Shown here piece by piece: positions 45,145-54,605 of a stretch of 64,000 nt of DNA. Under the pieces are notes generated by a model. It saw only the letters and a program-made list of their open reading frames with translations. It was not told where the DNA came from and did no database searches. Position 1 is the stretch's first letter; each line of letters opens with the position of its first letter. The position numbers were made by a program, and so were the translations under genes. This DNA comes from Thiobacillus sp. (lineage in GTDB: Bacteria; Pseudomonadota; Gammaproteobacteria; Burkholderiales; Thiobacillaceae), in contig JACKLQ010000002.1 of NCBI GenBank assembly GCA_024235835.1, positions 868,001 to 932,000 on the forward strand, read 5' to 3'.

Positions 45145-46026
45145 ATGCCAACCCAGCCCCCCATCGTTGCCGCCACGGATTTCTCCAGCGAAGCGAACCG
45201 TGCCGTTCTGCGTGCGGCCCTCATCGCCAAGCAACAGGACGCGGAACTGCATCTTCTGCATGTAATCGCGCCCCTCGCTCTTTACCCCGGGCAGGATGTC
45301 GGGCCCGCCGATGGCGGTGCCATCCCGGCTACCCTCGGCGAGCATGCCGAAGCTACCGCGCGGGTGCTGCGCGAACGCTACGACATCCGCGTCCATGTGG
45401 CGCAACGCGTCGGCCGGGTGCATAGCCGGATCGCCGACTACGCCGTCGAGGTAGGTGCCGGCCTCGTGGTGGCCGGCGCGCGCGGCCAAAGCCCGCTGTT
45501 GCGCCTGCTGCTCGGATCCACCGCCTGGCGGCTGCTGCGGGTGTGCCGGCGTCCGGTGCTGATCGTGCGCGGCGAGCCGGTCGCGCCCTATGGCCGGGTA
45601 CTGGCCGCGGTGGATTTCTTTCCCCATAGCCACGTCGTGGTCGAGTGGGCGCGCCGACTGGCGGCGGACGGGCATCTGCGGCTGATGCACGCGCTGGAGC
45701 CCCTGGACGAAAGCGACCTTCGCGCCAAGGGGGTGGACGGCGCGGCGATCAAGCAGGGGCACGAAGAGATGCGCGTCATTGCCGAGAACCTGATGGCCAA
45801 TCTGTGTGCCAGCGTGTCCGGCGAGGAGAAAACCAGGATCGAAAGCCTTATCGAGCCAGGTTATCCCCCAACCCGTATCCTGGAATCCGCCGCCGACTGG
45901 CACGCGGATCTGGTCGTGTTGGGGCGGCAAGGCCGCGGCGGACTGGAGGATTTCCTGATTGGAAGCGTGAGCAAGGATGTGGCGCAGGAAGCGGTTTGTG
46001 ACGTGCTGCTGGTAGGGCAGGACTAA
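45145..46026 (+). CDS. Universal stress protein, two tandem domains
   Basis: A 293-residue protein with two UspA domains. The first starts IVAATDFSSEANRAVLRAAL and the second GRVLAAVDFFPHSHVVVEWA; ATP-binding-type glycine motifs lie in VVAGARGQSPLLRLLLGS and VVLGRQGRGGLEDFLIGSVS. Such proteins aid survival in stasis, hypoxia or oxidative stress. AGGAG fits the ATG at 45145 (9 bases) better than the one at 45136. Confidence 0.92.
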   Translation: MPTQPPIVAATDFSSEANRAVLRAALIAKQQDAELHLLHVIAPLALYPGQDVGPADGGAIPATLGEHAEATARVLRERYDIRVHVAQRVGRVHSRIADYAVEVGAGLVVAGARGQSPLLRLLLGSTAWRLLRVCRRPVLIVRGEPVAPYGRVLAAVDFFPHSHVVVEWARRLAADGHLRLMHALEPLDESDLRAKGVDGAAIKQGHEEMRVIAENLMANLCASVSGEEKTRIESLIEPGYPPTRILESAADWHADLVVLGRQGRGGLEDFLIGSVSKDVAQEAVCDVLLVGQD

Positions 46027-46133
46027 CCGGGTACACGTTGGGGGAGGCGAGGGCTTTCATGCGCCGTGCCCTGGATGGCGGCCTCCCCAGCCTGTGTAAC
46101 AGCAACGCCGACCCTTTGCGAGAAGATGGAAAC

Positions 46134-48815
46134 ATGACCACTCCAATTCCCTGGCACAAGCAATCCGCCGAAGCCGCGTGCGCGGTTCTAGGGGTCGACC
46201 CGGCGCGCGGACTGGCGCCCGACGAAGCCAACCCGCGCCTGGCGCGTTACGGCGAGAACAGGCTGGTCGAAGCCACGTCGCGCCCTGCATGGCTGAAATT
46301 CCTCGACCAGTTCAGGAACTTCCTGGTCATCGTGCTGCTGTTCGCCGCCGTGCTGGCCTGGACGGTGGGCGACCTGAAGGACGCGGTCGTGATCCTGCTC
46401 GTCGTGGTGTTCAACGCCACGCTGGGTTTTTATCAGGAGCACCGGGCGGAACAGACCCTGGCGGCCTTGAAGAACATGCTGGCGGCCCGCGCGCGCGCGC
46501 GGCGCAACGGGCAAGTCGTTGAACTGGATGCGGCGTTGCTGGTGCCCGGCGATATCGTGCTGCTGGAGGCGGGCGACCGCATTCCCGCCGATGGGCGGCT
46601 GCTGGCGGCCCACGCCCTGGAGGTCGACGAAGCGGCTTTGACCGGCGAGTCCCATGCGGTGGGTAAATCCGTCGCCGCGCTGGCGGAAGCCGACTTGCCG
46701 TTGGGGGATCGACTCAATCTGCTCTACATGAACACCGTCGTTACGCGTGGTCGCGCCGAATTGCTGGTCACCGCCACCGGCATGGCCACCGAGATGGGGC
46801 GCTTGGCCGGCATGATCGCCGCCGCCCCCGAGTCGGATACGCCGCTGCAAATCCAGCTCGACACCCTGGGCAAGAAACTCGCCGCCATCGCCGGTTTGGT
46901 GGTGACGCTGATCTTCATCCTCGATTTCGCCCGCGGCCTGCCCTGGACGGAGGCGGCCATGACTGCCGTGGCCCTGGCGGTGGCTGCCATTCCCGAGGGC
47001 CTGCCGGCGGTGGTGACGGTGACGCTGGCCATCGGCATGTGGCGCATGGCGAAGAACCGGGCGATCCTGAAAAAACTCTCCGCCGTGGAATCCCTGGGCT
47101 CCACCACGGTGATCTGCTCCGACAAGACCGGCACCCTGACCCTGAACCAGATGACCGCCTGCGCCGGGTGGTTCGCCGGGAGCCGGCTCTCGGTGAGCGG
47201 CGAGGGCTATCGGTCGGAGGGCGAAATCCGTCTGGACGAGCCCGGGCATGACTTGCGCGCCCTGCTGCTGCCCATGGCGCTCTGCACCGACTCGCGCGTG
47301 CGCGACGGGGTGCTGATCGGCGACCCGACAGAAGGCGCCTTGTGGGTGCTGGCGCAAAAGGGCGGCCTGGACCCGGAATACGAACAGGCCGAACAGCCGC
47401 GCATCGGCGAAATTCCGTTTGATTCGGCACACAAGTTCATGGCCACTTTCCACCATGCCGGCGAGGTGGTGGAGATGTTCATCAAGGGCGCGCCCGACGT
47501 GTTGCTGGCGCGCTCGGCCGCGTGGTTGTCCGACGCGGGGGACACGCCTCTGGCCGATGCTATGCGCGCCCGCATCGAGGGCGAAAACGAGCACCTCGCC
47601 ACCCAGGCCCTGCGGGTGCTGGCGGTGGCACGGCGAGTGATTCCTGCCCGCGATTTCGACCCGGCCGGCGACCTCATGGCCTGGGCGCAAGGCTGGACCT
47701 TCCTCGGCCTGGCCGGGCTGATGGACCCGCCGCGCGCCGAGGCGAAACGTGCCATCGCCCAATGCAAGGACGCGGGCATCCAGGTCAAGATGATCACCGG
47801 CGATCACAAGCTCACCGCCGCCGCCATCGGCCGCGAACTGGGCCTGACCGGCGGGGTGGTCAGCGGCGCGGAACTGGATGCCATGGCGGATGCCGGACTG
47901 ACCCGGCGCATCGACCGGATCGACGTGTTCGCCCGCGTCTCGCCGGCCCACAAGGTGAAGATCGTCCAGGCACTCAAGGCCGACGGCCACGTCGCCGCCA
48001 TGACCGGCGACGGCGTCAACGACGCCCCCGCGCTGAAGGCCGCCGACATCGGCGTGGCCATGGGCATCACTGGCACCGCCGTGACCAAGGAAGCCGCGAC
48101 CCTGGTGCTGACCGACGACAACTTCGCCACCATCGTCAGGGCCGTGGAGGAAGGCCGCGTGGTCTACGACAACATCGTCAAGTTCGTGCGCTTCCAGCTC
48201 TCCACCAACATCGGCGCGATTCTCACCGTGCTGGCTGCCACCCTGCTGGGCTGGCCGGCGCCGTTCACGGCGATCCAGCTGCTGTGGATCAACATCATCA
48301 TGGATGGCCCGCCGGCCATGACCCTGGGCATCGAACCCGCCCGCCCCGGCATCATGCATGACAAGCCGCGCCGCCAGTCGGCGCAGATCCTCACTGGTGG
48401 GCGACTGGCGCGACTGGCGCTGTATGGCGTGACGATGATGTTCGGCACCCTGTTCATGTTCCAGCACGGCCTGGCGATCCAGGGACAAAGCTATGCCCTG
48501 ACCATGGCTTTCACCACCTTCGTGCTGTTCCAGTTCTTCAACGTCTTCAATGCCCGCGCCGAACACGGCAGCGCCTTCAATGCCAATTTCTTCCGGAACG
48601 GCAAGCTGTGGCTGGCCCTGGCGGGGGTGCTTGCCTTGCAGGTGATGGCGGTGCATTGGCCGCCCGCCCAGGCCCTCTTCGGCACGGTGGATTTGCGGCT
48701 GGAGGACTGGCTGAAGGCGGCGGTGGCCGCATCCAGCGTGCTGCTGCTGGACGAGGCGCGCAAGCTGGTCGCACGCCTGCACCCCGGCGGCCGCCGCCGG
48801 TCGCGCTTGATGTGA
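46134..48815 (+). CDS. P2A-type cation-transporting ATPase
   Basis: An 893-residue P-type ATPase. Phosphorylation motif SDKTGTLTLNQM (about 330), actuator TGES, nucleotide site KGAPDVLL, hinge TGDGVNDAPALKAADIGVAMG (about 624-644). The TM4 motif IPEGLPAVV and TM6 motif LLWINIIMDGPPAMTLG carry the Glu, Asn and Asp that bind calcium in SERCA-like pumps, so calcium or manganese is the likely ion. The start at 46134 (MTTPIPWHKQS) has purine-rich AGAAGATGGAA before it; upstream frame extends to 46038. It follows the Usp gene in the same run. Confidence 0.94.
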   Translation: MTTPIPWHKQSAEAACAVLGVDPARGLAPDEANPRLARYGENRLVEATSRPAWLKFLDQFRNFLVIVLLFAAVLAWTVGDLKDAVVILLVVVFNATLGFYQEHRAEQTLAALKNMLAARARARRNGQVVELDAALLVPGDIVLLEAGDRIPADGRLLAAHALEVDEAALTGESHAVGKSVAALAEADLPLGDRLNLLYMNTVVTRGRAELLVTATGMATEMGRLAGMIAAAPESDTPLQIQLDTLGKKLAAIAGLVVTLIFILDFARGLPWTEAAMTAVALAVAAIPEGLPAVVTVTLAIGMWRMAKNRAILKKLSAVESLGSTTVICSDKTGTLTLNQMTACAGWFAGSRLSVSGEGYRSEGEIRLDEPGHDLRALLLPMALCTDSRVRDGVLIGDPTEGALWVLAQKGGLDPEYEQAEQPRIGEIPFDSAHKFMATFHHAGEVVEMFIKGAPDVLLARSAAWLSDAGDTPLADAMRARIEGENEHLATQALRVLAVARRVIPARDFDPAGDLMAWAQGWTFLGLAGLMDPPRAEAKRAIAQCKDAGIQVKMITGDHKLTAAAIGRELGLTGGVVSGAELDAMADAGLTRRIDRIDVFARVSPAHKVKIVQALKADGHVAAMTGDGVNDAPALKAADIGVAMGITGTAVTKEAATLVLTDDNFATIVRAVEEGRVVYDNIVKFVRFQLSTNIGAILTVLAATLLGWPAPFTAIQLLWINIIMDGPPAMTLGIEPARPGIMHDKPRRQSAQILTGGRLARLALYGVTMMFGTLFMFQHGLAIQGQSYALTMAFTTFVLFQFFNVFNARAEHGSAFNANFFRNGKLWLALAGVLALQVMAVHWPPAQALFGTVDLRLEDWLKAAVAASSVLLLDEARKLVARLHPGGRRRSRLM

Positions 48816-48843
48816 TGCCACGACTCAACCAGGAGCCCGGACC

Positions 48844-49263
48844 ATGCTGGAACACCTGAAGTCCTTCGAACGCTTCGTCGTCGCTGCCCTTATCCTGATG
48901 ATGGCGGCGGTGGTTCTGCTGGCAGTGGGCGAACTGGCCTGGATACTGGTCCTTGACGTGATCTCGCCGCCGGTGCTGATCCTGGAGGTGGACGAGTTGC
49001 TGGAATTGTTCGGCCTCTTCCTGCTGGTGCTGATCGGCATCGAGCTGCTGGAGACCATCAAGCATTACTATACCGACGGGAAAATCCGCCTGACCGTGAT
49101 CTTCACCGTGGCCCTCATCGCCCTGAGTCGCAAGATCATCATCTTCGAACCGGAGAAGTACGACCCCATGACCCTGGTGGGTATCGGCACCATCATCCTG
49201 GCCCTGGTGGCCGGATTCTGGGTCACGGTGACCCTGGGGCGGACCGATCGGCATCATTACTGA
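48844..49263 (+). CDS. PsiE-like membrane protein
   Basis: A 139-residue integral membrane protein with about four helices, starting MLEHLKSFERFVVAALILMM, with conserved DELLELFGLFLLVLIGIELLETIK and RKIIIFEPEK. It resembles the phosphate-starvation-inducible PsiE family, whose function is unknown. It lies 28 bases after the P-type ATPase and ends the long plus-strand run before the convergent third cbbR. Confidence 0.85.
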   Translation: MLEHLKSFERFVVAALILMMAAVVLLAVGELAWILVLDVISPPVLILEVDELLELFGLFLLVLIGIELLETIKHYYTDGKIRLTVIFTVALIALSRKIIIFEPEKYDPMTLVGIGTIILALVAGFWVTVTLGRTDRHHY

Positions 49264-49297
49264 GCCTTGCCCTGTCTCCCGAGGGGTCCCCTGAGTT

Positions 49298-50248
49298 CTA
49301 CTTCTTCCGACCCTTTTGTTGTGGCACGTGGGGTTGGGTCTCCCTCCAGATGCGAGCGCCATCCTGCAGCAGGAAGTCCAGGAAGCGACGCGTGGTATGG
49401 GACAGCTTCTTGCCCTTAAGGTGCACCGCGTACCATTTCCGGACCAGGGGGAAGTGTTCCACATCCAGCACGGCCAGCAGGCCGGATTCCAGTTCCAACC
49501 CCAGGTTGTGTCGCGACAGCACGGAAATGCCCAGGCCAGCCATCACCGCTTGCTTGATGGCCTCACTGCTGCCCAGTTCCATGTAGACCTTCGGCGTAAG
49601 GCCATGCTGGGCGAACAGCCGGGTGCGGGCCTGTCGGGTACCCGAGCCGGGCTCCCGTGACAGGAAGCGCTCCTCGGCGATGCGCGCCAGGGGGATTTTG
49701 CGTTCACCCACCAGGGGATGGTCGGGGGGCGCCACCACCACCAGCGGATTGTCCAGGAAGTACTCCACCTCCAGGTCCATGTTCTCTGGGATGGTGCCCA
49801 TGATCACCAGATCATCCAGATTGCCTTCCAGGCGTTCCACCACCCGGGACTGGTTGGTGATGGTGAGTCGGGGCTCCACCGCCGGGTAATCCCGCAGGAA
49901 CACGCCCAGCAGGTGGGGCATGAAGTACTTGGCGGTGGTGATGGCGGCCAGGTTCAAGGGCCCGCGCACGCCTTCCTCCAGGCCGGTCATGTCTTCCCCC
50001 AGCACGCGCATGCGATCCAGCACGTCCTGGCTGGCCTCGAACAGCTCGCGGCCCGCATCCGTCAGGAACAGGCGCTTGCCCATGTGCTCCACCAGGGGCA
50101 GGCCCACGCTCTCTTCCAGGCGCTTGATCTGGATCGATACCGCCGGCTGGGTGAGATGCAACTCTTCCGCCACCCGGGTGAAGGACAGGTGGATGCCCAG
50201 GCTGCGGAACAGGCGCAGCTGATGGAGGGTGACATTGCGCAGTCTCAT
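49298..50248 (-). CDS. cbbR: LysR-type regulator CbbR (third copy, carboxysome-linked)
   Basis: A 316-residue CbbR-type regulator with LHQLRLFRSLGIHLSFTRVA and LTQPAVSIQIKRLEE in the DNA-binding part and SREPGSGTRQARTRLF in the effector part. The frame extends to a TTG at 50269, but the ATG at 50248 (MRLRNVTLHQ) is the natural start. It is divergent from csoS2, so it probably controls the carboxysome and bicarbonate-transport genes. Confidence 0.93.
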   Translation of the reverse strand: MRLRNVTLHQLRLFRSLGIHLSFTRVAEELHLTQPAVSIQIKRLEESVGLPLVEHMGKRLFLTDAGRELFEASQDVLDRMRVLGEDMTGLEEGVRGPLNLAAITTAKYFMPHLLGVFLRDYPAVEPRLTITNQSRVVERLEGNLDDLVIMGTIPENMDLEVEYFLDNPLVVVAPPDHPLVGERKIPLARIAEERFLSREPGSGTRQARTRLFAQHGLTPKVYMELGSSEAIKQAVMAGLGISVLSRHNLGLELESGLLAVLDVEHFPLVRKWYAVHLKGKKLSHTTRRFLDFLLQDGARIWRETQPHVPQQKGRKK

Positions 50249-50426
50249 AGCGTTTTGATTAATTAACAATCGTTAATGTTTCACATAATAACAATTAACT
50301 GTTGTTGATTGTTCGGCCTACCTATAGTCACAACCGTCTGGTGGGAATCACGCCAGCCGGGAAGCGCAAGTGGCCTGGCTGACGGAGTTCCACCGAGTAA
50401 TGCGAACACCTGAACAAGGACTCACC
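50249..50426. promoter_or_regulatory. Divergent cbbR-csoS2 control region
   Basis: A/T-rich sequence at 50255-50312 holds repeated TTAA/AACAAT half-sites (ATTAATTAACAATCGTTAAT, then AACAATTAACTGTTG). A possible -10 box TATAGT lies at 50322-50327, the same hexamer as before cbbM. AAGGA precedes the csoS2 ATG. Confidence 0.55.
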
Positions 50427-52733
50427 ATGCCTGAACAGACTGCAAACACCACGGATGCCCTGGCTGGGCTCAGCGGCCAGGCCCTGGCCCGCGCACGCCG
50501 CGCCATGCTATCCCAGATAGGCAAGAAAGGCCTCGGCATGACCACGGCCCCCAGCGGCGCTGCGCGGCAACGGGCTCGGAACACACAGCCCGCGGCTTCC
50601 ATGGCCGCGCCGGCTAACCCCATAAACCAAGAGCCTCCCGCGAAGGCTGAGACGCTTCCGGAAGCGCCTGCCGAGGAAATCATCGAGCCTGCCATCGAGG
50701 CTGCGATTGCTTCGGCGACCGATGCGGTCTGTGAAGGGGCGAACGCGATGAGCTCCAGCGACTATTGCCGCATGCGCCGCCAGGCCCTGGCCACACATGG
50801 CAAGAAGGCCTTGCCGGCCAAACCGGGGGCTGGCAAGCATGGCGTGTCCCAGACCGGCAACGGACAGTCCTACGCCCGCCAGCGTCGCGCGGAGCAAAGC
50901 CTGAATGGGCGGGGCAAGGCCCCCGCGTCCCGCCCCAGCGGCAGGGTCCGTCCCGAGATGGAAGCCCCCGCCAAGGTGGAAACCGGCACCACCTTGTCCG
51001 GCAGCAGCGTGACCGGCACCCAGGTGGAACGTACGACCAAGGTGACCGGCAATGAGCCCGGCTCCTGCCGCGCCATCACCGGCACCGAGTACATCGGTAG
51101 CGAGCAGTTCGAAGGCTTCTGCTCCAGCAAGCCGGTCCCCGCTGCGGCCAAGGTGGGCGCCAGCGCTACCAGCCGGGGCCAGATCGTGAGCGGCACCGAG
51201 GTGCGCCGCAGCGTCACAGTCACCGGCGGCGAGGCGGGCACCTGCAAGCCGGTGACCGGCACCGAATATCTGGGCAGCGAGAACTTTGCCGAGTTCTGTG
51301 CCGGCAAGGGCATGACGGACCGTCCGGAAAAAGCCCCCATGGGCATGACCGCCCGCAAGGGGCTGGCCGTCAGCGGCAGCGACGAAGCCCGGGCGGTGTC
51401 CGTCACCGGCGCCGAAGCGGGGGCCAAGCGGGGCATCACCGGCTCCCAGTACAACGACGCGGGCATTTCCCGCCTCACCATTAACGGCCCCAGCAAGGTG
51501 GCCCTCACCCATACGATTGCCGGCCGTCCCGTGTCCGGCATCGAGGTGGGCCGGTCCATCAAGGTCACCGGCGACGAGGCTGGTTCCTGCCGCGCCATCT
51601 CCGGCACGGAATATCTGTCCAACGAGCAGTTCCAGAGCATCTGCAATGCGCGCCCGGAACAAGGCCCGGCCAAGGTGGGGGAGGCCGCCAGCGAGCTGGG
51701 CCAGCGCATCACCGGCAACCTGGTGGAACGCACCAGCAAGGTCACGGGCAACGAGCCCCGGGCCGAAGGCCATATCACCGGTTCCCAGTACGAGCGGGGG
51801 GCTGCCCGGGGCGAGGCGCCGGCCAAGGTGCGGGAAGCCCGCACCCTGGGGGGCCGGCCCATGACCGGCGTGATGGCGGGGGCCGCTTTCCCAAAATTGA
51901 CCGGTGACGAGCACGGCGGGTGCCAGCGCGTCACCGGGATCGAGCAAGCCGTTTCCGCCGCTTGCGCCGCTGCACCCATTCCTGCCGCCGCCAAGGTGGA
52001 TGTGACTCACACCCTCTACGGTCAGACCGTATCCGGCACGCCCCTGGGGCGGGGCGGCAGGGTCACCGGCGACGAGCCGGGCAGCCACCTGGCCATCAGC
52101 GGCACGCCCTACGCGGCCAGCGAGCAGATGATGGGCGGCTATCAACCCGACGCCACGCAAGGGGATGTCAGCCCCCTCCAGGCCCATCCCCGCTTCCAGC
52201 CTCCCGGCCGTCCCCGGGCCATGGCCATGAGCATGCGGGCTGCCGAACCCCGGCCGGAATCCTTCAGCGTCTCCTCTCCGGCGCGGGAGTCCTTCGGCCG
52301 CATTACCGGTACCGGCTACGGCGGCGCCGGTCGCATCACCGGTCCCGTGAACATGGCCTCCGGCCTGGTGTCCGGCACCCCCGAGTTCCGTTACCGGGAT
52401 GACAGCCACATCGGCTTTGGTCCTTTCTCCGCTCCGGCTGCCGCGCCTGTTCCGGAAGCGCCGGCCCGCAGCATCACCGGCGAAGGCCGGGACGATGGCG
52501 CACGCATCACCGGTGACGACTGGGCCCGCAGTGGCCGGGTCACCGGCACTGAAGGCCGCTGGGCCCAGGGCCGCAACGTCACCCTGCGGGGCGAGGGCCG
52601 GGGCATGGGCGCCAGCGCCTGGGCCAACAAGGGCATCGAGAAGCCGGAAGTCCCCCTGGCCAAGGTCACGGGCAGCAGCGGCAACGCCGGCAAGGGCGCG
52701 GTCATCACTGTGTCCGGCGGGGCCCGGGGCTAA
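50427..52733 (+). CDS. csoS2: Carboxysome scaffold protein CsoS2
   Basis: A 768-residue disordered scaffold that links RuBisCO to the alpha-carboxysome shell. The N-terminal region (1-180) has RuBisCO-binding helical N-repeats (ALARARRAMLSQIGKKG, YCRMRRQALATHGKKA, YARQRRAEQSLNGRGK). The middle has seven M-repeats built on VTG...ITGTEY; repeats 1, 2, 4 and 6 have the cysteine pairs, repeats 3, 5 and 7 lack them. The C-terminal region ends with conserved ITG motifs and VTGSSGNAGKGAVITVSGGA, the shell-anchoring peptide. Most of the long antisense frame here is a shadow. It is the first gene of the operon, without cbbLS before it. Confidence 0.97.
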   Translation: MPEQTANTTDALAGLSGQALARARRAMLSQIGKKGLGMTTAPSGAARQRARNTQPAASMAAPANPINQEPPAKAETLPEAPAEEIIEPAIEAAIASATDAVCEGANAMSSSDYCRMRRQALATHGKKALPAKPGAGKHGVSQTGNGQSYARQRRAEQSLNGRGKAPASRPSGRVRPEMEAPAKVETGTTLSGSSVTGTQVERTTKVTGNEPGSCRAITGTEYIGSEQFEGFCSSKPVPAAAKVGASATSRGQIVSGTEVRRSVTVTGGEAGTCKPVTGTEYLGSENFAEFCAGKGMTDRPEKAPMGMTARKGLAVSGSDEARAVSVTGAEAGAKRGITGSQYNDAGISRLTINGPSKVALTHTIAGRPVSGIEVGRSIKVTGDEAGSCRAISGTEYLSNEQFQSICNARPEQGPAKVGEAASELGQRITGNLVERTSKVTGNEPRAEGHITGSQYERGAARGEAPAKVREARTLGGRPMTGVMAGAAFPKLTGDEHGGCQRVTGIEQAVSAACAAAPIPAAAKVDVTHTLYGQTVSGTPLGRGGRVTGDEPGSHLAISGTPYAASEQMMGGYQPDATQGDVSPLQAHPRFQPPGRPRAMAMSMRAAEPRPESFSVSSPARESFGRITGTGYGGAGRITGPVNMASGLVSGTPEFRYRDDSHIGFGPFSAPAAAPVPEAPARSITGEGRDDGARITGDDWARSGRVTGTEGRWAQGRNVTLRGEGRGMGASAWANKGIEKPEVPLAKVTGSSGNAGKGAVITVSGGARG

Positions 52734-52748
52734 GGCGCGGAGAGATCC

Positions 52749-54338
52749 ATGAATACCCGTAACGCCTACGCCCTCCGCGCCAAAGCGCAAAACTCCCAGG
52801 CCCAGCGCAGCCGCCAGGCGGGTCGGGGCAGCGTCCAGGAGCATGCCCATGACCATGGTCATCACCATGCGCCCTATGGTCTTGGTACCCCGGCTGCGAC
52901 GCTCCAGACCCGGCCGGCGGACAGGCTGCTCAACGGCGAGCCAGTCCTGCGCCACCCCCTGGCGGACCGGGCTATGAACGCCCGCCTGGCCCACTGCGAG
53001 GATTCGGTGAAGGGTCGCTTCGACGCCATTGCCCCCACCCTGCGCAGTCTGTCCGCCCAGCAACACCTGGAGGATTTCCCCGCCCGGGCCCAGCAGATCG
53101 CCTTGAACCAGTTGGGCTACCCCCTGCCCACGGGCATCCTGGAAGACGCCTGGGTGGCGGGGTTGAACCTGAAGTCCCTCTATGCCCACTGCGCCTTTGA
53201 GTCCTTGAAGGCCGCCGTCGCCCAGTTTGCCCGGGACATCAAGGCCCAGCTGGAAGTGGTGCAGGACACCCGCAACTTCTTCCTGGATTGCGGCTATCAC
53301 GCCGTGGACATCAGTCCCTGCGCCGATGGCCGTCTGAAGGGCCTGTCCCGCTACATCCTGCGCCTGCCGCTGACTTCCCTCACCCGCCGCAAGGCCTATG
53401 CCGGCGCCCTGTTCGACGTGGAGACCGACCTGCGCCACTGGGGCGAAACCGAGCTGCGCCGCTTCCGGGAAGGGGTGCCCACCACGGCGGACGCCGGCAC
53501 CCGCTATCTGAAGGTTGCGGTGTATCACACCAGTTCCTCCAACCCCTGTGTGGAAGGCTGCGCCGCTCACGGCAGCAACGAGACCAAGGCCATCGAGGCG
53601 GCCCTGGAGCGCCTGAACCAGTTCCGCCAGGCCATCCAGAACGCCTACTGCTGCGGCGCCAACACCGACATCCTGCTGATCGGCGTGGATACGGATACCG
53701 ACGCCATCAAGATCCACATCCCCGACAGCAAGGGCGAGCTTTCCGCCTACCGCTTCGTGGACAACGCCCAGCTGTACCGGGACACCGCCCGCATGTCGGC
53801 CGACGCCGCCCGGGCCGCCGTGTACGAGGCCATCCGCACGGCCAGCCGCAAGGACGGCTGGGGCGCAGGCCAGGGAGAGCCCCACGACGGCATGCGTCGC
53901 CTGATCGGCAATCTGCTGGTGAACAACTTCTCCCAGATCGAGTACGTCAACGACCTGTACGACGGCCGCTACCAGGACATCGGCCACGCCGAGCGCTACA
54001 TCAGCGTGGGGGACGGCTTCGAGGAAGTGCAGATGCGGAACGTGGCCTATTACGCCCACCTACACACCCTGGAGGAAGGCGTGGCGGACATGGACGTGGG
54101 CATCAAGATCTTCAAGGGTCTTAACGTGAAGCACGGCCTGCCCATCCCGGTGGCCATCCACTACCGCTATGACGCCAAGGTGCCCGGCGCCCGGGACCGG
54201 GTGGCGGCCAAGGCCCGCCGGGTGCGGGACGCCATTCGGGCCCGCTACCCGGACCTGGCGGCCCAGGGCCTGCTGGCCTGCTGGCTGTCGGTGCAGGACC
54301 TGCCCACCGGCAGTCCCATCGAAACCGTGGAGGACTGA
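52749..54338 (+). CDS. csoSCA: Carboxysomal carbonic anhydrase CsoSCA (epsilon/beta type)
   Basis: A 529-residue enzyme that turns bicarbonate into CO2 inside the shell. Catalytic CxDxR is SPCADGR, with Cys191, Asp193 and Arg195. Zinc ligands fit Cys191, His260 (VYHTSS) and Cys271 (VEGC): the spacings of 69 and 11 residues equal those of the Halothiobacillus enzyme (173, 242, 253). The N-terminal 100 residues hold the RuBisCO/CsoS2-interacting region and a His-rich stretch (HAHDHGHHHAPYG). It follows csoS2 by 15 bases. Confidence 0.97.
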   Translation: MNTRNAYALRAKAQNSQAQRSRQAGRGSVQEHAHDHGHHHAPYGLGTPAATLQTRPADRLLNGEPVLRHPLADRAMNARLAHCEDSVKGRFDAIAPTLRSLSAQQHLEDFPARAQQIALNQLGYPLPTGILEDAWVAGLNLKSLYAHCAFESLKAAVAQFARDIKAQLEVVQDTRNFFLDCGYHAVDISPCADGRLKGLSRYILRLPLTSLTRRKAYAGALFDVETDLRHWGETELRRFREGVPTTADAGTRYLKVAVYHTSSSNPCVEGCAAHGSNETKAIEAALERLNQFRQAIQNAYCCGANTDILLIGVDTDTDAIKIHIPDSKGELSAYRFVDNAQLYRDTARMSADAARAAVYEAIRTASRKDGWGAGQGEPHDGMRRLIGNLLVNNFSQIEYVNDLYDGRYQDIGHAERYISVGDGFEEVQMRNVAYYAHLHTLEEGVADMDVGIKIFKGLNVKHGLPIPVAIHYRYDAKVPGARDRVAAKARRVRDAIRARYPDLAAQGLLACWLSVQDLPTGSPIETVED

Positions 54339-54341
54339 GTC

Positions 54342-54605
54342 ATGAAGGTCATGCAAGTGGAAAAGACCTTGGTGTCCACCAACCGCATCGCCGACCTGGG
54401 CCACCGGCCCCTGCTGGTGGTGCGCGAGAAGGCGGGCGGTGCGCGCCAGGTGGCGGTGGACGCCATCGGCTGCATCCCCGGCGACTGGGTGATCTGCGTG
54501 GGCTCCTCCGCCGCCCGGGAAGCCGCCGGCAGCAAGGAGTTTCCCTCGGACCTGACCATCGTCGGGATCATCGATCACTGGTCTTCCGATGAGGGGAAAG
54601 CCTGA
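54342..54605 (+). CDS. csoS4A: Carboxysome vertex protein CsoS4A
   Basis: An 87-residue pentameric BMV shell protein that caps the icosahedral vertices. Typical start MKVMQVEKTLVSTNRIADLGH and GCIPGDWVICVGSSAAREAAG. It starts 3 bases after csoSCA and overlaps csoS4B by one base (TGATG). Confidence 0.96.
   Translation: MKVMQVEKTLVSTNRIADLGHRPLLVVREKAGGARQVAVDAIGCIPGDWVICVGSSAAREAAGSKEFPSDLTIVGIIDHWSSDEGKA

Noticed and set aside
50427..52733. Programmed frameshift in csoS2 giving a short form
   Set aside because: A frameshift is known in Halothiobacillus csoS2, but I could not point to a convincing slippery site and structure here.
50508..54059. 1183-residue minus-strand frame
   Set aside because: Antisense shadow across csoS2 and csoSCA; repeated AGDG pattern only mirrors the CsoS2 repeats.
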